Shown: positions 52,959-61,166 of the stretch, piece after piece
Numbering within the stretch: the first letter of the stretch is position 1
Layout: each line of letters begins with the position of its first letter
The notes under the pieces: model-generated
Told to the model about the DNA's origin: nothing
The model's input: the letters and a program-made list of their open reading frames with translations, nothing else
Databases searched by the model: none
Position numbers and translations under genes: made by a program
Origin: Muribaculum sp.
Lineage (GTDB): Bacteria > Bacteroidota > Bacteroidia > Bacteroidales > Muribaculaceae
Assembly (NCBI GenBank): GCA_023667055.1
Contig: JAMPAV010000006.1
Coordinates: 1 to 64,000 of the forward strand
DNA length: 64,000 nt
Reading direction: 5' to 3'

Positions 52959-55900
52959 TTAGAATGAGGCTACAACGCCAAGTGAGAATGTAATCGGGTT
53001 AGGATATACACCATTGTCGATACCGGAGAAGATTTCCGGGTCAAGACCCTTATACTTGGTGATCACGAAAGGATTCTGCACTGCTCCATATACACGGAGG
53101 CGGAGTGCATCCTTCAGGAGGTCAGGCCAGGTGTAGCCTACTGTTATGTTGTCGCAGCGGAGGAACGAAGCATTCTGCACGAAATAGTCGCTCATAATCT
53201 GAGGAAGGGTCTGCTCGCCAAAGAGATATGTATTGTCTCTCAGGTTGCTGAGCGGAAGCGAAGAGTTGGCCGATTTGAATACGGTGCCCGCCATGCGGTC
53301 GTTATATACCCAGTTGCCAATGCTTGCACGGAGTGTGATGCCGAAGTCCCAGTTCTTATAGTTGAAGGTATTCACCCAGTTGAGTGTCACCTTCGGATCC
53401 TTGCTGTGATAGAGATACTTGTCAGATTCTGTAATCTGTCCGTCACCGTCGCGGTCAACAAAGACGCCCTCGAGAGGAGTTCCGTCGGGATTGTAAACCT
53501 GCTCATATACATAGAAACTGAATGCTGAGTAGCCTACCTCATGCTTCTGGATTGTGCCACCTGTTCCTGCGGAGATACCGCCGGTCTGTGTGTCGGCACC
53601 CTCGGCAAGACGTGTGATCTTGTTCTTGTTCCATGCCACATTGAGGTTCGATGACCAGGTGAAGTCGTTGGTCACGATAGGACGTGTGTTCAACGTTACT
53701 TCGATACCAATGTTCTCAAGGTCGCCTATGTTAATGTTACCCTTGTTGGTAAGGTTGGAGCCTGCGGGGTAGTTGGCGAATGTGAGAAGGTCTTTGGTCT
53801 CGCGCTTATAGAAGTCGATGGCGCCATTGAAGCGGTTGCCCTCAAATCCGAAGTCTATACCGGCATTCCATGTATGGGTTTCCTCCCACTTTATGTCGGC
53901 GTTGTAAGCACCCGGAGTGACAGGATAGATATATGTTCCTCCGAAAGGATAACGGTGGGAAACGTCGGTGGAAACACCATATACGGGGAGATAGGGGAAG
54001 TAGTCGTCGTTGAGGTCCTGCTGACCGGTGACTCCGTAGCCTGCACGGATCTTAAGTTCATTCATCACGCTGCGCACTGGCTCCATGAAGTTCTCGTCAA
54101 GTAGCTTCCATCCGAGTGCCACCGACGGGAAAAGACCCCAGCGGTTGTCCTTTGAGAAGCGTGAGGTACCATCATAACGAACTGTTGCCGTGATGAGATA
54201 TTTGGAGAAGATGCTGTAGTTGATACGTCCGAAGAACGACACAAGCTGATGAGGAGTCGAATAATAGTTGGTGGGATATGCCTGGTGGCCGAGATACTGG
54301 GTGTAGTCCTTACCCTGATATTGTGAGGGATAGTACTGCGGATCACCCACATTATATACATAGCTGTAGTTGTGTCCCTTGTTGTGGAAACGCTGCCATG
54401 AATAACCGGCTGTCACGTCAAGGGTAGAACCGATATTTTCCCACTCGTGATTGTAGTTAAGGTAGAAATCGAGAAGGAGGTTACGGCGAATCTGGTGCTG
54501 TTTTTCGGCGCTCACGCCACCATTCTTGATAGTGGTAACATTGTCGCTGTCGGGATTTTCCTTGATACCGAAACCGCCTGTCCATGCATTAGGGGTGTTG
54601 GGGTAATAGTATCCGAACCAGTCACCCTTCTGGATGTCGTAGCCAAGGTTGAGGTTGGCGCGGAGGTCGGTGAGGAAAGGCATCTTGAGGTCGATCTGAA
54701 GGTTGCCGACACTCTGATAGCTCGTACCCTTCGACTCATGCTCGAGAAGTTGGGAGATCGGGTTGATAGGAGCTGTGGTGTTGTTGATGGTGCCGTAAGG
54801 GGTATCTTTGTTGACAAGCACGCCGCCGGCAGCGTAAGAAGTGTAGTAGCCGAGATAAGCGGCACCGTTCTCATAGTCCTTCACGGGAAGAGTCGGGTTC
54901 ATCGAAGCGGCTGTGCCGAGAGTGTTGTCGGCATACTGGTTCTTCACGTATGCGCCCTTCACGTTGAGGTTGATTGATAGAAGGTCGTTGAAGAATTTCG
55001 GGGTAAGGTTGATTGAGCCGATCACGCGGTCCATTGCGGTATTCTTAAGGATACCCTTGTTGTTGGTGTAGCTGACAGCCACTCGGTAGGGAAGGAATCC
55101 AACAGTACCGCCGACACTGAGGTTGTAGTCAGAGCTGACCACAGTGCGGAGGGCCTCTTTGCTCCAGTTGGTGTCGGCATTGCCAAGGGCACCGGCCTGG
55201 TCGCTGTCTTCGCCGTATTCTTTCCTGATGAAATTGCTGAAGGTGGAGGCATCCATCATGTCAAGATAATTGCGCGGTGTATAGACATACATGTTGGCAG
55301 TGAAATTGACCTGGGGTTTGCCGGATTTACCTTTCTTGGTAGTGATGATGATGACACCGTTTGATGCACGTGAACCATAGATGGCTGTAGCGGATGCATC
55401 CTTGAGGATGGTCATTGACTCGACGTTCTCCGGAGAAATAAGACTCAGGGGGTTGGAAGAGCCTGTGATGCCTTTGGTATCCATGGGCACTCCATCCACC
55501 ACGATAAGCGGAGCATTTGAAGCAGCCAGTGATGCGCCACCACGAATCTGGATGTTGGCACCGCCCGAAGGGTTACCGCCATCGGTGGTCACAACCACAC
55601 CGGGGCTTGCACCTACAAGGAGGTCCTGGGCTGAAGTAGCCAGACCGGCCTCAACTTCGCTCGGCTTGATGACGGCCACGGAGCCGGTGGCGTCGGATTT
55701 CTTCACGGAGCCGTAACCGATCACGACAGTCTCGGCAAGCATGGTGCTGTTTTCCGATAGTGTGACATTGATTTCGGTGCGTCCGTTGACCTTTATTTCC
55801 TGAGGATTATAGCCTACATAGCTAAACTCAAGAGTGGCATTCGGATCGACATTGAGGGTGAAATTACCATCCAAGTCTGTTGCCGTACCGTTGGTGGTGC

Positions 55901-56060
55901 CTTTCTCAAGGACTGTGGCACCGATTAGAGGCTCACCGGTCGTGTCATCCACTACGCCGTGGACGGTGATCTTCTGAGCCAAGGATGGAAGCGCAAGGGT
56001 CAATAGCATCACCATTGTCACCAGCAGCTTCCGGTTCAGTGTGAAACAAACGTTTTTCAT
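52959..56060 (-). CDS. SusC/RagA-type TonB-dependent outer-membrane receptor
   Basis: The 1033-residue protein has a signal peptide (LVTMVMLLTLALPSLAQ), a carboxypeptidase-D regulatory-like domain at about 30-110 (VHGVVDDTTGEPLIGATVLEKG), a plug domain (VVIGYGSVKKSDATGSVAVI, PLIVVDGVPMD, KDASATAIYGSRASNGVIII) and a 22-strand barrel to the end (ITFSLGVVASF). It imports glycans captured by the SusD-type partner, driven by TonB. It is the first gene of a four-gene susCDEF-like locus with no glycoside hydrolase or regulator beside it in the window. No good promoter match was found in the 232 bases upstream. Confidence 0.96.
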   Translation of the reverse strand: MKNVCFTLNRKLLVTMVMLLTLALPSLAQKITVHGVVDDTTGEPLIGATVLEKGTTNGTATDLDGNFTLNVDPNATLEFSYVGYNPQEIKVNGRTEINVTLSENSTMLAETVVIGYGSVKKSDATGSVAVIKPSEVEAGLATSAQDLLVGASPGVVVTTDGGNPSGGANIQIRGGASLAASNAPLIVVDGVPMDTKGITGSSNPLSLISPENVESMTILKDASATAIYGSRASNGVIIITTKKGKSGKPQVNFTANMYVYTPRNYLDMMDASTFSNFIRKEYGEDSDQAGALGNADTNWSKEALRTVVSSDYNLSVGGTVGFLPYRVAVSYTNNKGILKNTAMDRVIGSINLTPKFFNDLLSINLNVKGAYVKNQYADNTLGTAASMNPTLPVKDYENGAAYLGYYTSYAAGGVLVNKDTPYGTINNTTAPINPISQLLEHESKGTSYQSVGNLQIDLKMPFLTDLRANLNLGYDIQKGDWFGYYYPNTPNAWTGGFGIKENPDSDNVTTIKNGGVSAEKQHQIRRNLLLDFYLNYNHEWENIGSTLDVTAGYSWQRFHNKGHNYSYVYNVGDPQYYPSQYQGKDYTQYLGHQAYPTNYYSTPHQLVSFFGRINYSIFSKYLITATVRYDGTSRFSKDNRWGLFPSVALGWKLLDENFMEPVRSVMNELKIRAGYGVTGQQDLNDDYFPYLPVYGVSTDVSHRYPFGGTYIYPVTPGAYNADIKWEETHTWNAGIDFGFEGNRFNGAIDFYKRETKDLLTFANYPAGSNLTNKGNINIGDLENIGIEVTLNTRPIVTNDFTWSSNLNVAWNKNKITRLAEGADTQTGGISAGTGGTIQKHEVGYSAFSFYVYEQVYNPDGTPLEGVFVDRDGDGQITESDKYLYHSKDPKVTLNWVNTFNYKNWDFGITLRASIGNWVYNDRMAGTVFKSANSSLPLSNLRDNTYLFGEQTLPQIMSDYFVQNASFLRCDNITVGYTWPDLLKDALRLRVYGAVQNPFVITKYKGLDPEIFSGIDNGVYPNPITFSLGVVASF

Positions 56061-56292
56061 GCAGAATTTTTTTTAGTTCTACTTTATATAAATTTAATCT
56101 CTCTTCTCGGAGGTTTAGGGATTAGCGTATCAGATTCAAGGCTACATACCTAAATCATTCAACATTTCAGTAGGCAAAAAGTGAGTGGGAAATGTTAAGA
56201 ATCGCAAATTTTAACATTTTTTAAGTTAAAAAGCAACTGTAATAATAATTTGAAGCCGCAAGTCGTTATATTAGTAAAATCAGTTGAAAAAA

Positions 56293-57066
56293 ATGAAGAT
56301 ATTGATATTGGGGGCCGGGAAGATGGGTTCCTTCTTCTGCGACCTGCTTAGCTTCGACCACCGTGTCGCCATATATGATCCCAACCCCGAGCATCTGAAG
56401 TTCACCTTCAATGCAGAGCGCTTCATGAAGCCGGAAGAAGCCCTCCCCTTTCTTCCTGACATGGTGATCAATGCCGCCACAGTGAAATACACCAAGGAGG
56501 CATTCGACAGAATCCTCCCATACATACCGAAGGAGTGCATTCTCAGCGACATAGCCAGTGTCAAGACAGGGCTGCCGGAATACTACGCCGACAAAGGACA
56601 ACGATTTGTCAGCACACACCCCATGTTCGGACCCACTTTCGCCTCGCTCAGCAATCTCGCCCATGAAAATGCAATCATCATAAAAGAAGGAGACAGCGAA
56701 GGGAAGGAATTCTTCCGCAATCTATACAAGAAACTCCGACTGCATATTGAAGATTACTCCTTCAAGGAGCATGACGAGACCATCGCCTACTCCCTCTCCA
56801 TACCATTCACCTCCACACTCGTCTTCGGCAGCGTCATGAAACATCAGGATGCCCCCGGCACCACCTTCAAGCGACACCTGAGCATTGCCAACGGCTTGAT
56901 GAGCGAGGACGACTATCTTCTCACCGAGATCCTTTTCAACCCCCATACATCCGGCCAAATCGACCTGATTCAGAAAAACCTGTCGGAACTCAAGGATATC
57001 ATCGAAAGACATGACTCCGATGCGATGAAGGCCTTTCTCGACCGGGTCCGCAGAAACATTGAATAA
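56293..57066 (+). CDS. tyrA: Prephenate dehydrogenase
   Basis: TyrA oxidises prephenate to hydroxyphenylpyruvate for tyrosine synthesis. The 257-residue protein begins MKILILGAGKMGSFF (NAD loop GAGKMG), followed by DIASVKT near residue 90 and the STHPMFGPT active-site segment near 112. Its size fits the short bacteroidal form. I chose ATG 56293; a TTG nine bases earlier is possible. The MATE gene begins 10 bases after its stop codon. Confidence 0.92.
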   Translation: MKILILGAGKMGSFFCDLLSFDHRVAIYDPNPEHLKFTFNAERFMKPEEALPFLPDMVINAATVKYTKEAFDRILPYIPKECILSDIASVKTGLPEYYADKGQRFVSTHPMFGPTFASLSNLAHENAIIIKEGDSEGKEFFRNLYKKLRLHIEDYSFKEHDETIAYSLSIPFTSTLVFGSVMKHQDAPGTTFKRHLSIANGLMSEDDYLLTEILFNPHTSGQIDLIQKNLSELKDIIERHDSDAMKAFLDRVRRNIE

Positions 57067-57075
57067 GAGACCATC

Positions 57076-58470
57076 ATGCTAAGCAAAATCAGAAATGGAG
57101 AGACACTGAATTTCGGTGAGCAACTGAAGCTCACCGCCCAATTGTCGTGGCCGGCAATGGTGGCGCAACTCTCCTCAATGATGATGCAATATATAGATGC
57201 AGCCATGGTGGGACATCTCGGTGCCGATGAGTCGGCATCCGTGGGTCTGGTTTCCACCTCTCTCTGGCTCTTCTGGGGCATCTGCTCGGCCGTGACAATG
57301 GGTTTCTCTGTCCAGGTGGCCCACAGCATAGGGGCATCCGACTTTGCCAGGGCAAGGCGCATTTTGCGTCAGGGCATCACGTCTTGCTTCATATTCGCAG
57401 TGGTCATAGCCGCTATCGGGGCGGCCATTGCATTTCCCTTGCCCCATTGGCTCGGAGGCGAGGAGCAGATCTGTCACGGGGCGTCGATATATTTTCTTGT
57501 CTTCGTATTGGCACTTCCCCTCTTCACAATGAATTACCTTGCCGGCGGCATGCTCCGGTGCAGCGGCAACATGAAGGTGCCGGGCGCATTAAACGTGATG
57601 ATGTGCGTGCTCGACGTCATATTCAATTTCTTCCTCATCTTTCCCACGAGGGAAGTTATGTGGGGCGACATGGCTGTCACTATCCCCGGCTGCGGTCTTG
57701 GTGTGCTCGGTGCCGCCCTTGGCACGGCTGCGGCTGAAATTATCACTGCAGGGTGCATGATGTGGTATCTCTGTTGCCGGCAAGACGGCATGAAGATTTG
57801 GGAAGAAAAGGGCAGTTTCCGTCCAACTCACGAGGTGCTTCGCAACGCCGTTAAGGTTTCGGCGCCAATGACCCTGGAACATGCCATTATTTGCGGCGCA
57901 CAGATTGCAGTCACTGTCATAGTAGCACCACTCGGGGTGATGGCAATAGCTGCGAATGCCTTTGCCGTCACTGCCGAAAGCCTTTGCTACATGCCGGGCT
58001 ATGGCATATCGGAGGCCGCGACCACCCTCGTAGGACAAAGCTACGGTGCAAAACGCAAGGATCTCGCCAAACGGTTTGGCTATATCACCGTCTTCACGGG
58101 AATGGTGACAATGGGCGTGATGGGAGTGGTGATGTATATCTTCGCCCCGGAGGTAATGGCCCTGATGTCGCCCGTGGGGGATATCATCAGCCTTGGTGCG
58201 GAGGCTCTGCGCATCGAGGCATTTGCCGAACCAATGTTTGCAGCCTCCATAGTGGCCTACGGTGTGATGATAGGTGTCGGCGATACTGTGGTCCCGGCCG
58301 TAATGAACTTCAGCAGTATCTGGCTTGTCAGGGTGACACTGGCGGCCTTGCTCGCCCCCTCGATGGGACTTGCAGGCGTGTGGCTGGCAATGTGCATCGA
58401 ACTCTGTTTCCGGGGCCTTATTTTCCTATGGCGTCTCTTCTCCGGGGCCTGGCTGAAAAAAGGACTCTGA
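57076..58470 (+). CDS. MATE family efflux transporter
   Basis: The 464-residue protein has twelve membrane helices in two MatE repeats (SWPAMVAQLSSMMMQYIDAAMVGHLG at the start; VSAPMTLEHAIICGAQIAVTVIV at the mid-point). Such carriers expel cationic drugs or metabolites using a Na+ or H+ gradient. The substrate is unknown. Its stop codon is directly followed by a CAA-rich tract leading to coaE. Confidence 0.92.
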   Translation: MLSKIRNGETLNFGEQLKLTAQLSWPAMVAQLSSMMMQYIDAAMVGHLGADESASVGLVSTSLWLFWGICSAVTMGFSVQVAHSIGASDFARARRILRQGITSCFIFAVVIAAIGAAIAFPLPHWLGGEEQICHGASIYFLVFVLALPLFTMNYLAGGMLRCSGNMKVPGALNVMMCVLDVIFNFFLIFPTREVMWGDMAVTIPGCGLGVLGAALGTAAAEIITAGCMMWYLCCRQDGMKIWEEKGSFRPTHEVLRNAVKVSAPMTLEHAIICGAQIAVTVIVAPLGVMAIAANAFAVTAESLCYMPGYGISEAATTLVGQSYGAKRKDLAKRFGYITVFTGMVTMGVMGVVMYIFAPEVMALMSPVGDIISLGAEALRIEAFAEPMFAASIVAYGVMIGVGDTVVPAVMNFSSIWLVRVTLAALLAPSMGLAGVWLAMCIELCFRGLIFLWRLFSGAWLKKGL

Positions 58471-58597
58471 CAACATCAACGACAACAACAACATCAACGA
58501 CAACAACGACAACAACAACATCAACGACATCAACGACAACAACGACATCAACAACAACAATGACAACAACGACAACAATGACAACAACGACAACACA
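58471..58597. repeat. CAA/CGA/CAT triplet tract between the MATE gene and coaE
   Basis: 127 bases made almost wholly of the triplets CAA, CGA and CAT in irregular order, with no T-rich or structured part. It fills the whole gap from the MATE stop codon to the coaE ATG. Confidence 0.9.
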
Positions 58598-59182
58598 ATG
58601 AATACAATAGGAATAGGAGGAGGCATAGGAAGCGGGAAATCGGTAGTGAGCCGAATCCTGAGACTTCGCGGGTATGCGGTCTATGACTGTGACTCCGAGG
58701 CACGCCGCATCATGGATGAATCTGAAGAGGTACTTTCTGCCCTCAACATTAGATTTGGCGACGACGTGTGTCCCGTGCAAGGTCCAATCGACAGAGCTGC
58801 ACTTGCAATACGTGTGTTTGGCTCCGATGAACACCGATTGTGGCTGAATGCTTTGGTCCATAGGCTTGTCAGGAGCGACATCGAGGCATGGCGCGACTCT
58901 ATAAAGAGAACCGGGGCGAAAGTCTGCTATGTGGAATCTGCTATTCTTTTCACCTCCGGCCTGGTCGGGATGTGTGACGAGATTCTCCTGGTCACGGCGC
59001 CGCAAAACGTAAGGATAGAAAGAGTCATGACAAGAGACAACACCAATGAGCAAGATATTCTCAATAGAATCAATAGCCAGCAAGAAGAGGAAAAACTGAT
59101 ATTGGAATCAGACATACCTGTCCGGCTAATCGACAACGCAGATGATTCATCGCTGCTATCCATCAAATTCCATCATCCCTGA
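58598..59182 (+). CDS. coaE: Dephospho-CoA kinase
   Basis: CoaE performs the last step of coenzyme A synthesis. The 194-residue protein begins IGIGGGIGSGKSVVSRIL (P-loop), then YDCDSEARRIM, HRLVRSDIEAW and a late VTRDN-like segment (RVMTRDNTNEQDI). The start codon lies at the end of the CAA-type tract, so its ribosome-binding region is this unstructured repeat. Length is normal. Confidence 0.93.
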   Translation: MNTIGIGGGIGSGKSVVSRILRLRGYAVYDCDSEARRIMDESEEVLSALNIRFGDDVCPVQGPIDRAALAIRVFGSDEHRLWLNALVHRLVRSDIEAWRDSIKRTGAKVCYVESAILFTSGLVGMCDEILLVTAPQNVRIERVMTRDNTNEQDILNRINSQQEEEKLILESDIPVRLIDNADDSSLLSIKFHHP

Positions 59183-59204
59183 ACATACCAAATTTGATTA
59201 CACC

Positions 59205-60158
59205 ATGAAAACTACATCATCGACTGAATTCCACATAAGCATTATATCCTTACTGCTTTCATGTATTCTCGCTTCATGCGGAGCCACATATTATGAAGCG
59301 GCGTCCCCTCTGCAACCCACCATCAACAATTCACAATCTCAGATAAAGCGCAAATATAGTGAAGAGCCATTGAGAATCCTCGCAATAGGCAACAGTTTCA
59401 CCCACAACGCATCCAATTACATTCCATTTATAATCGACTCACTGAATGCAGACTCTGTATATATGGCAAAGCTGACCCGAAGCGGATGCTCGCTTGCCAT
59501 GCACTGGAACAGCCATTGCTCCGACACCCCCGACTATGATTTCCACTACTCTGACAAGGGCAAATGGTATGCAGGAGATATAAAGACCATCGACAGCGCT
59601 CTTGAACTATATGACTGGGACATAATCGTGATACAACAGGCATCCGGCGATTCCGGCATTTTCGACACATACCAGCCATATCTCGACAATCTAATACAAC
59701 TTTTCAGAGTCTCAAATCCAAATGCCAAGCTCGCATGGCACTATACCTGGCCTTACCGCGACGGCACAACACATGATTATTTCGCACGATACGACCGGGA
59801 CCCGAAGACAATGTATGATGCAATCATTCAAGCATGCGACATGGCTTCCGAAGGATTTGACATCAAGATTCCTTCAGCCACCCTGATATGGGAAATGCGA
59901 CAAAAATATCCAGAGGTCGAGAATCAGTTCTCCACCGACGGATACCACATTAGCGACCCGCTCGCCCTTTACGCATTATCTGTGCTTTGGTACGAATGTC
60001 TGATTCGGCCTGAATGCGACACTTCGGCCCTTACGCTTCAGCATTACCCCTCGGGTATAGATGCCCGGCAGCTTGAAAGAGCTCTGGAGATAATCGGCAC
60101 ATTGGTTGGAAACGCAGAGCCGGGAGGCACAGACTCAGTGCCAATGCTTTTTGAATAA
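59205..60158 (+). CDS. DUF4886 SGNH-hydrolase-like lipoprotein
   Basis: The 317-residue protein from ATG 59205 has a lipoprotein signal (ISLLLSCILASC). An ATG at 59142 inside coaE would spoil it. The body is an SGNH-type hydrolase: nucleophile Ser in LAIGNSFTHNA near residue 67, IIVIQQASGDSG near 145, and the C-terminal DGYHIS with Asp and His. DUF4886 members are likely esterases acting on glycans; the substrate is unknown. Confidence 0.85.
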   Translation: MKTTSSTEFHISIISLLLSCILASCGATYYEAASPLQPTINNSQSQIKRKYSEEPLRILAIGNSFTHNASNYIPFIIDSLNADSVYMAKLTRSGCSLAMHWNSHCSDTPDYDFHYSDKGKWYAGDIKTIDSALELYDWDIIVIQQASGDSGIFDTYQPYLDNLIQLFRVSNPNAKLAWHYTWPYRDGTTHDYFARYDRDPKTMYDAIIQACDMASEGFDIKIPSATLIWEMRQKYPEVENQFSTDGYHISDPLALYALSVLWYECLIRPECDTSALTLQHYPSGIDARQLERALEIIGTLVGNAEPGGTDSVPMLFE

Positions 60159-60232
60159 GCACCCCTCTGAGACTTCCCGCCACCGGCTCAAAACTCGGAA
60201 TTGAGATTTTTTTGAGATATTGAGTGATTTTA

Positions 60233-60264
60233 TTTGCATGAGATAAAAATTTTTATTAACTTTG
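60233..60264 (+). promoter_or_regulatory. Promoter of the TPR protein gene
   Basis: TTTG ending at 60236, 20 bases, then TAACTTTG at 60257-60264. Confidence 0.78.
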
Positions 60265-60341
60265 CGTCTTGAATGGACACCGAAACTGCTCAGAAAGAGT
60301 TCGGTTGCCATCAAAACATTGATAAAGAAACATATACCAAA

Positions 60342-61016
60342 ATGGCATCAAACAATCCGACTCCGGAGCAGAACGACACTCTGGACAACCTGAACAATAC
60401 ACTCACACAATTCGGCCGCACTGTTGAGGCCAACAAGCGTGCCATGGGTGTGGCTCTCGCAGGAATCATTTTTGTGGCTGCTGTCACCTTTGCATATCTG
60501 TATCTATATAGCATTCCCCGCAACAACAAAGCGATGGAAGCCTACAACAAGGTAGAACTCACTGCAACCAACGATTCTGCCGCCGCTGCTCAATACAAGA
60601 AAGTGGCAGATGAATACGGAAACACAAAGGGCGGTAAACTTGCTGCATTAAGCGCTGCCGAGACACTCTACGAAACAGGCAAATACGCCGATGCCGCAAA
60701 ATATCTCAAGGAATTCGACTCCTCCGATGACGTGGTGAACGCAAATGCAATGATTCTTCTTGGCGACTGCTACGTAAACCTAAACAAACTCGATGATGCC
60801 ATCAAGGCCTTCAAGGATGCCGAAAGTGATGCCAAAGGAAATCCACAGATTGCACCACGCGCCCTCCTCAAACTCGCCGTGGTATATGACGCCCAGAAGA
60901 AATATGGAGATGCGCTCAAATGCTACGAGACCATCAAGAAAGATTATCCGGAATTCTCTTTCGGCAATGGCCTGTCGGTTGACTCTTACATCGCGCGAGA
61001 AAAAGCACGCATGTGA
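60342..61016 (+). CDS. Membrane-anchored tetratricopeptide-repeat protein
   Basis: The 224-residue protein (ATG 60342; the in-frame ATG at 60273 lies only two or three bases after the predicted transcription start) has a membrane helix near residues 38-60 (MGVALAGIIFVAAVTFAYLYLY) and then TPR-type helices (AALSAAETLYETGKYADAAKYL, ILLGDCYVNLNKLDDAIKAF). The layout resembles YfgM-type ancillary proteins that contact the Sec translocon or outer-membrane assembly; this is inference. A terminator follows. Confidence 0.88.
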   Translation: MASNNPTPEQNDTLDNLNNTLTQFGRTVEANKRAMGVALAGIIFVAAVTFAYLYLYSIPRNNKAMEAYNKVELTATNDSAAAAQYKKVADEYGNTKGGKLAALSAAETLYETGKYADAAKYLKEFDSSDDVVNANAMILLGDCYVNLNKLDDAIKAFKDAESDAKGNPQIAPRALLKLAVVYDAQKKYGDALKCYETIKKDYPEFSFGNGLSVDSYIAREKARM

Positions 61017-61066
61017 CAAAATAATTTTGACCCCATAAAATAATAAAACATATCTGCTTATTTTAT

Positions 61067-61104
61067 GAAAGGGAAGTTCGCTGCGGCGGCCTTCCCTTTT
61101 TTTT
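61067..61104 (+). terminator. Terminator after the TPR protein gene
   Basis: AAAGGGAAG (61068-61076) pairs with CTTCCCTTT (61091-61099) and ends in eight T. Confidence 0.88.
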
Positions 61105-61105
61105 C

Positions 61106-61136
61106 TTGCAAGTCTCGAATTATTTTCTTAAATTTG
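61106..61136 (+). promoter_or_regulatory. Promoter of the RSH gene
   Basis: TTG at 61106-61108, 20 bases, then TAAATTTG at 61129-61136, directly behind the preceding terminator. Confidence 0.75.
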
Positions 61137-61166
61137 TAGATGCTTTACGATAAGCACTGAAATCTA

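Noticed and set aside
56267..56274. TATATTAG as a promoter element for tyrA
   Set aside because: One mismatch to the -7 consensus and the nearest TTG is only 14 bases upstream.
57891..58601. 236-residue open frame ending in a poly-Thr tail
   Set aside because: It is an out-of-frame shadow of the MATE gene that runs through the CAA-type tract; the Thr run only reflects the repeat.
58418..59083. 221-residue minus-strand frame with Val/Asp-rich repeat
   Set aside because: It is antisense to coaE and the MATE end, and its repeat part is the complement of the triplet tract.
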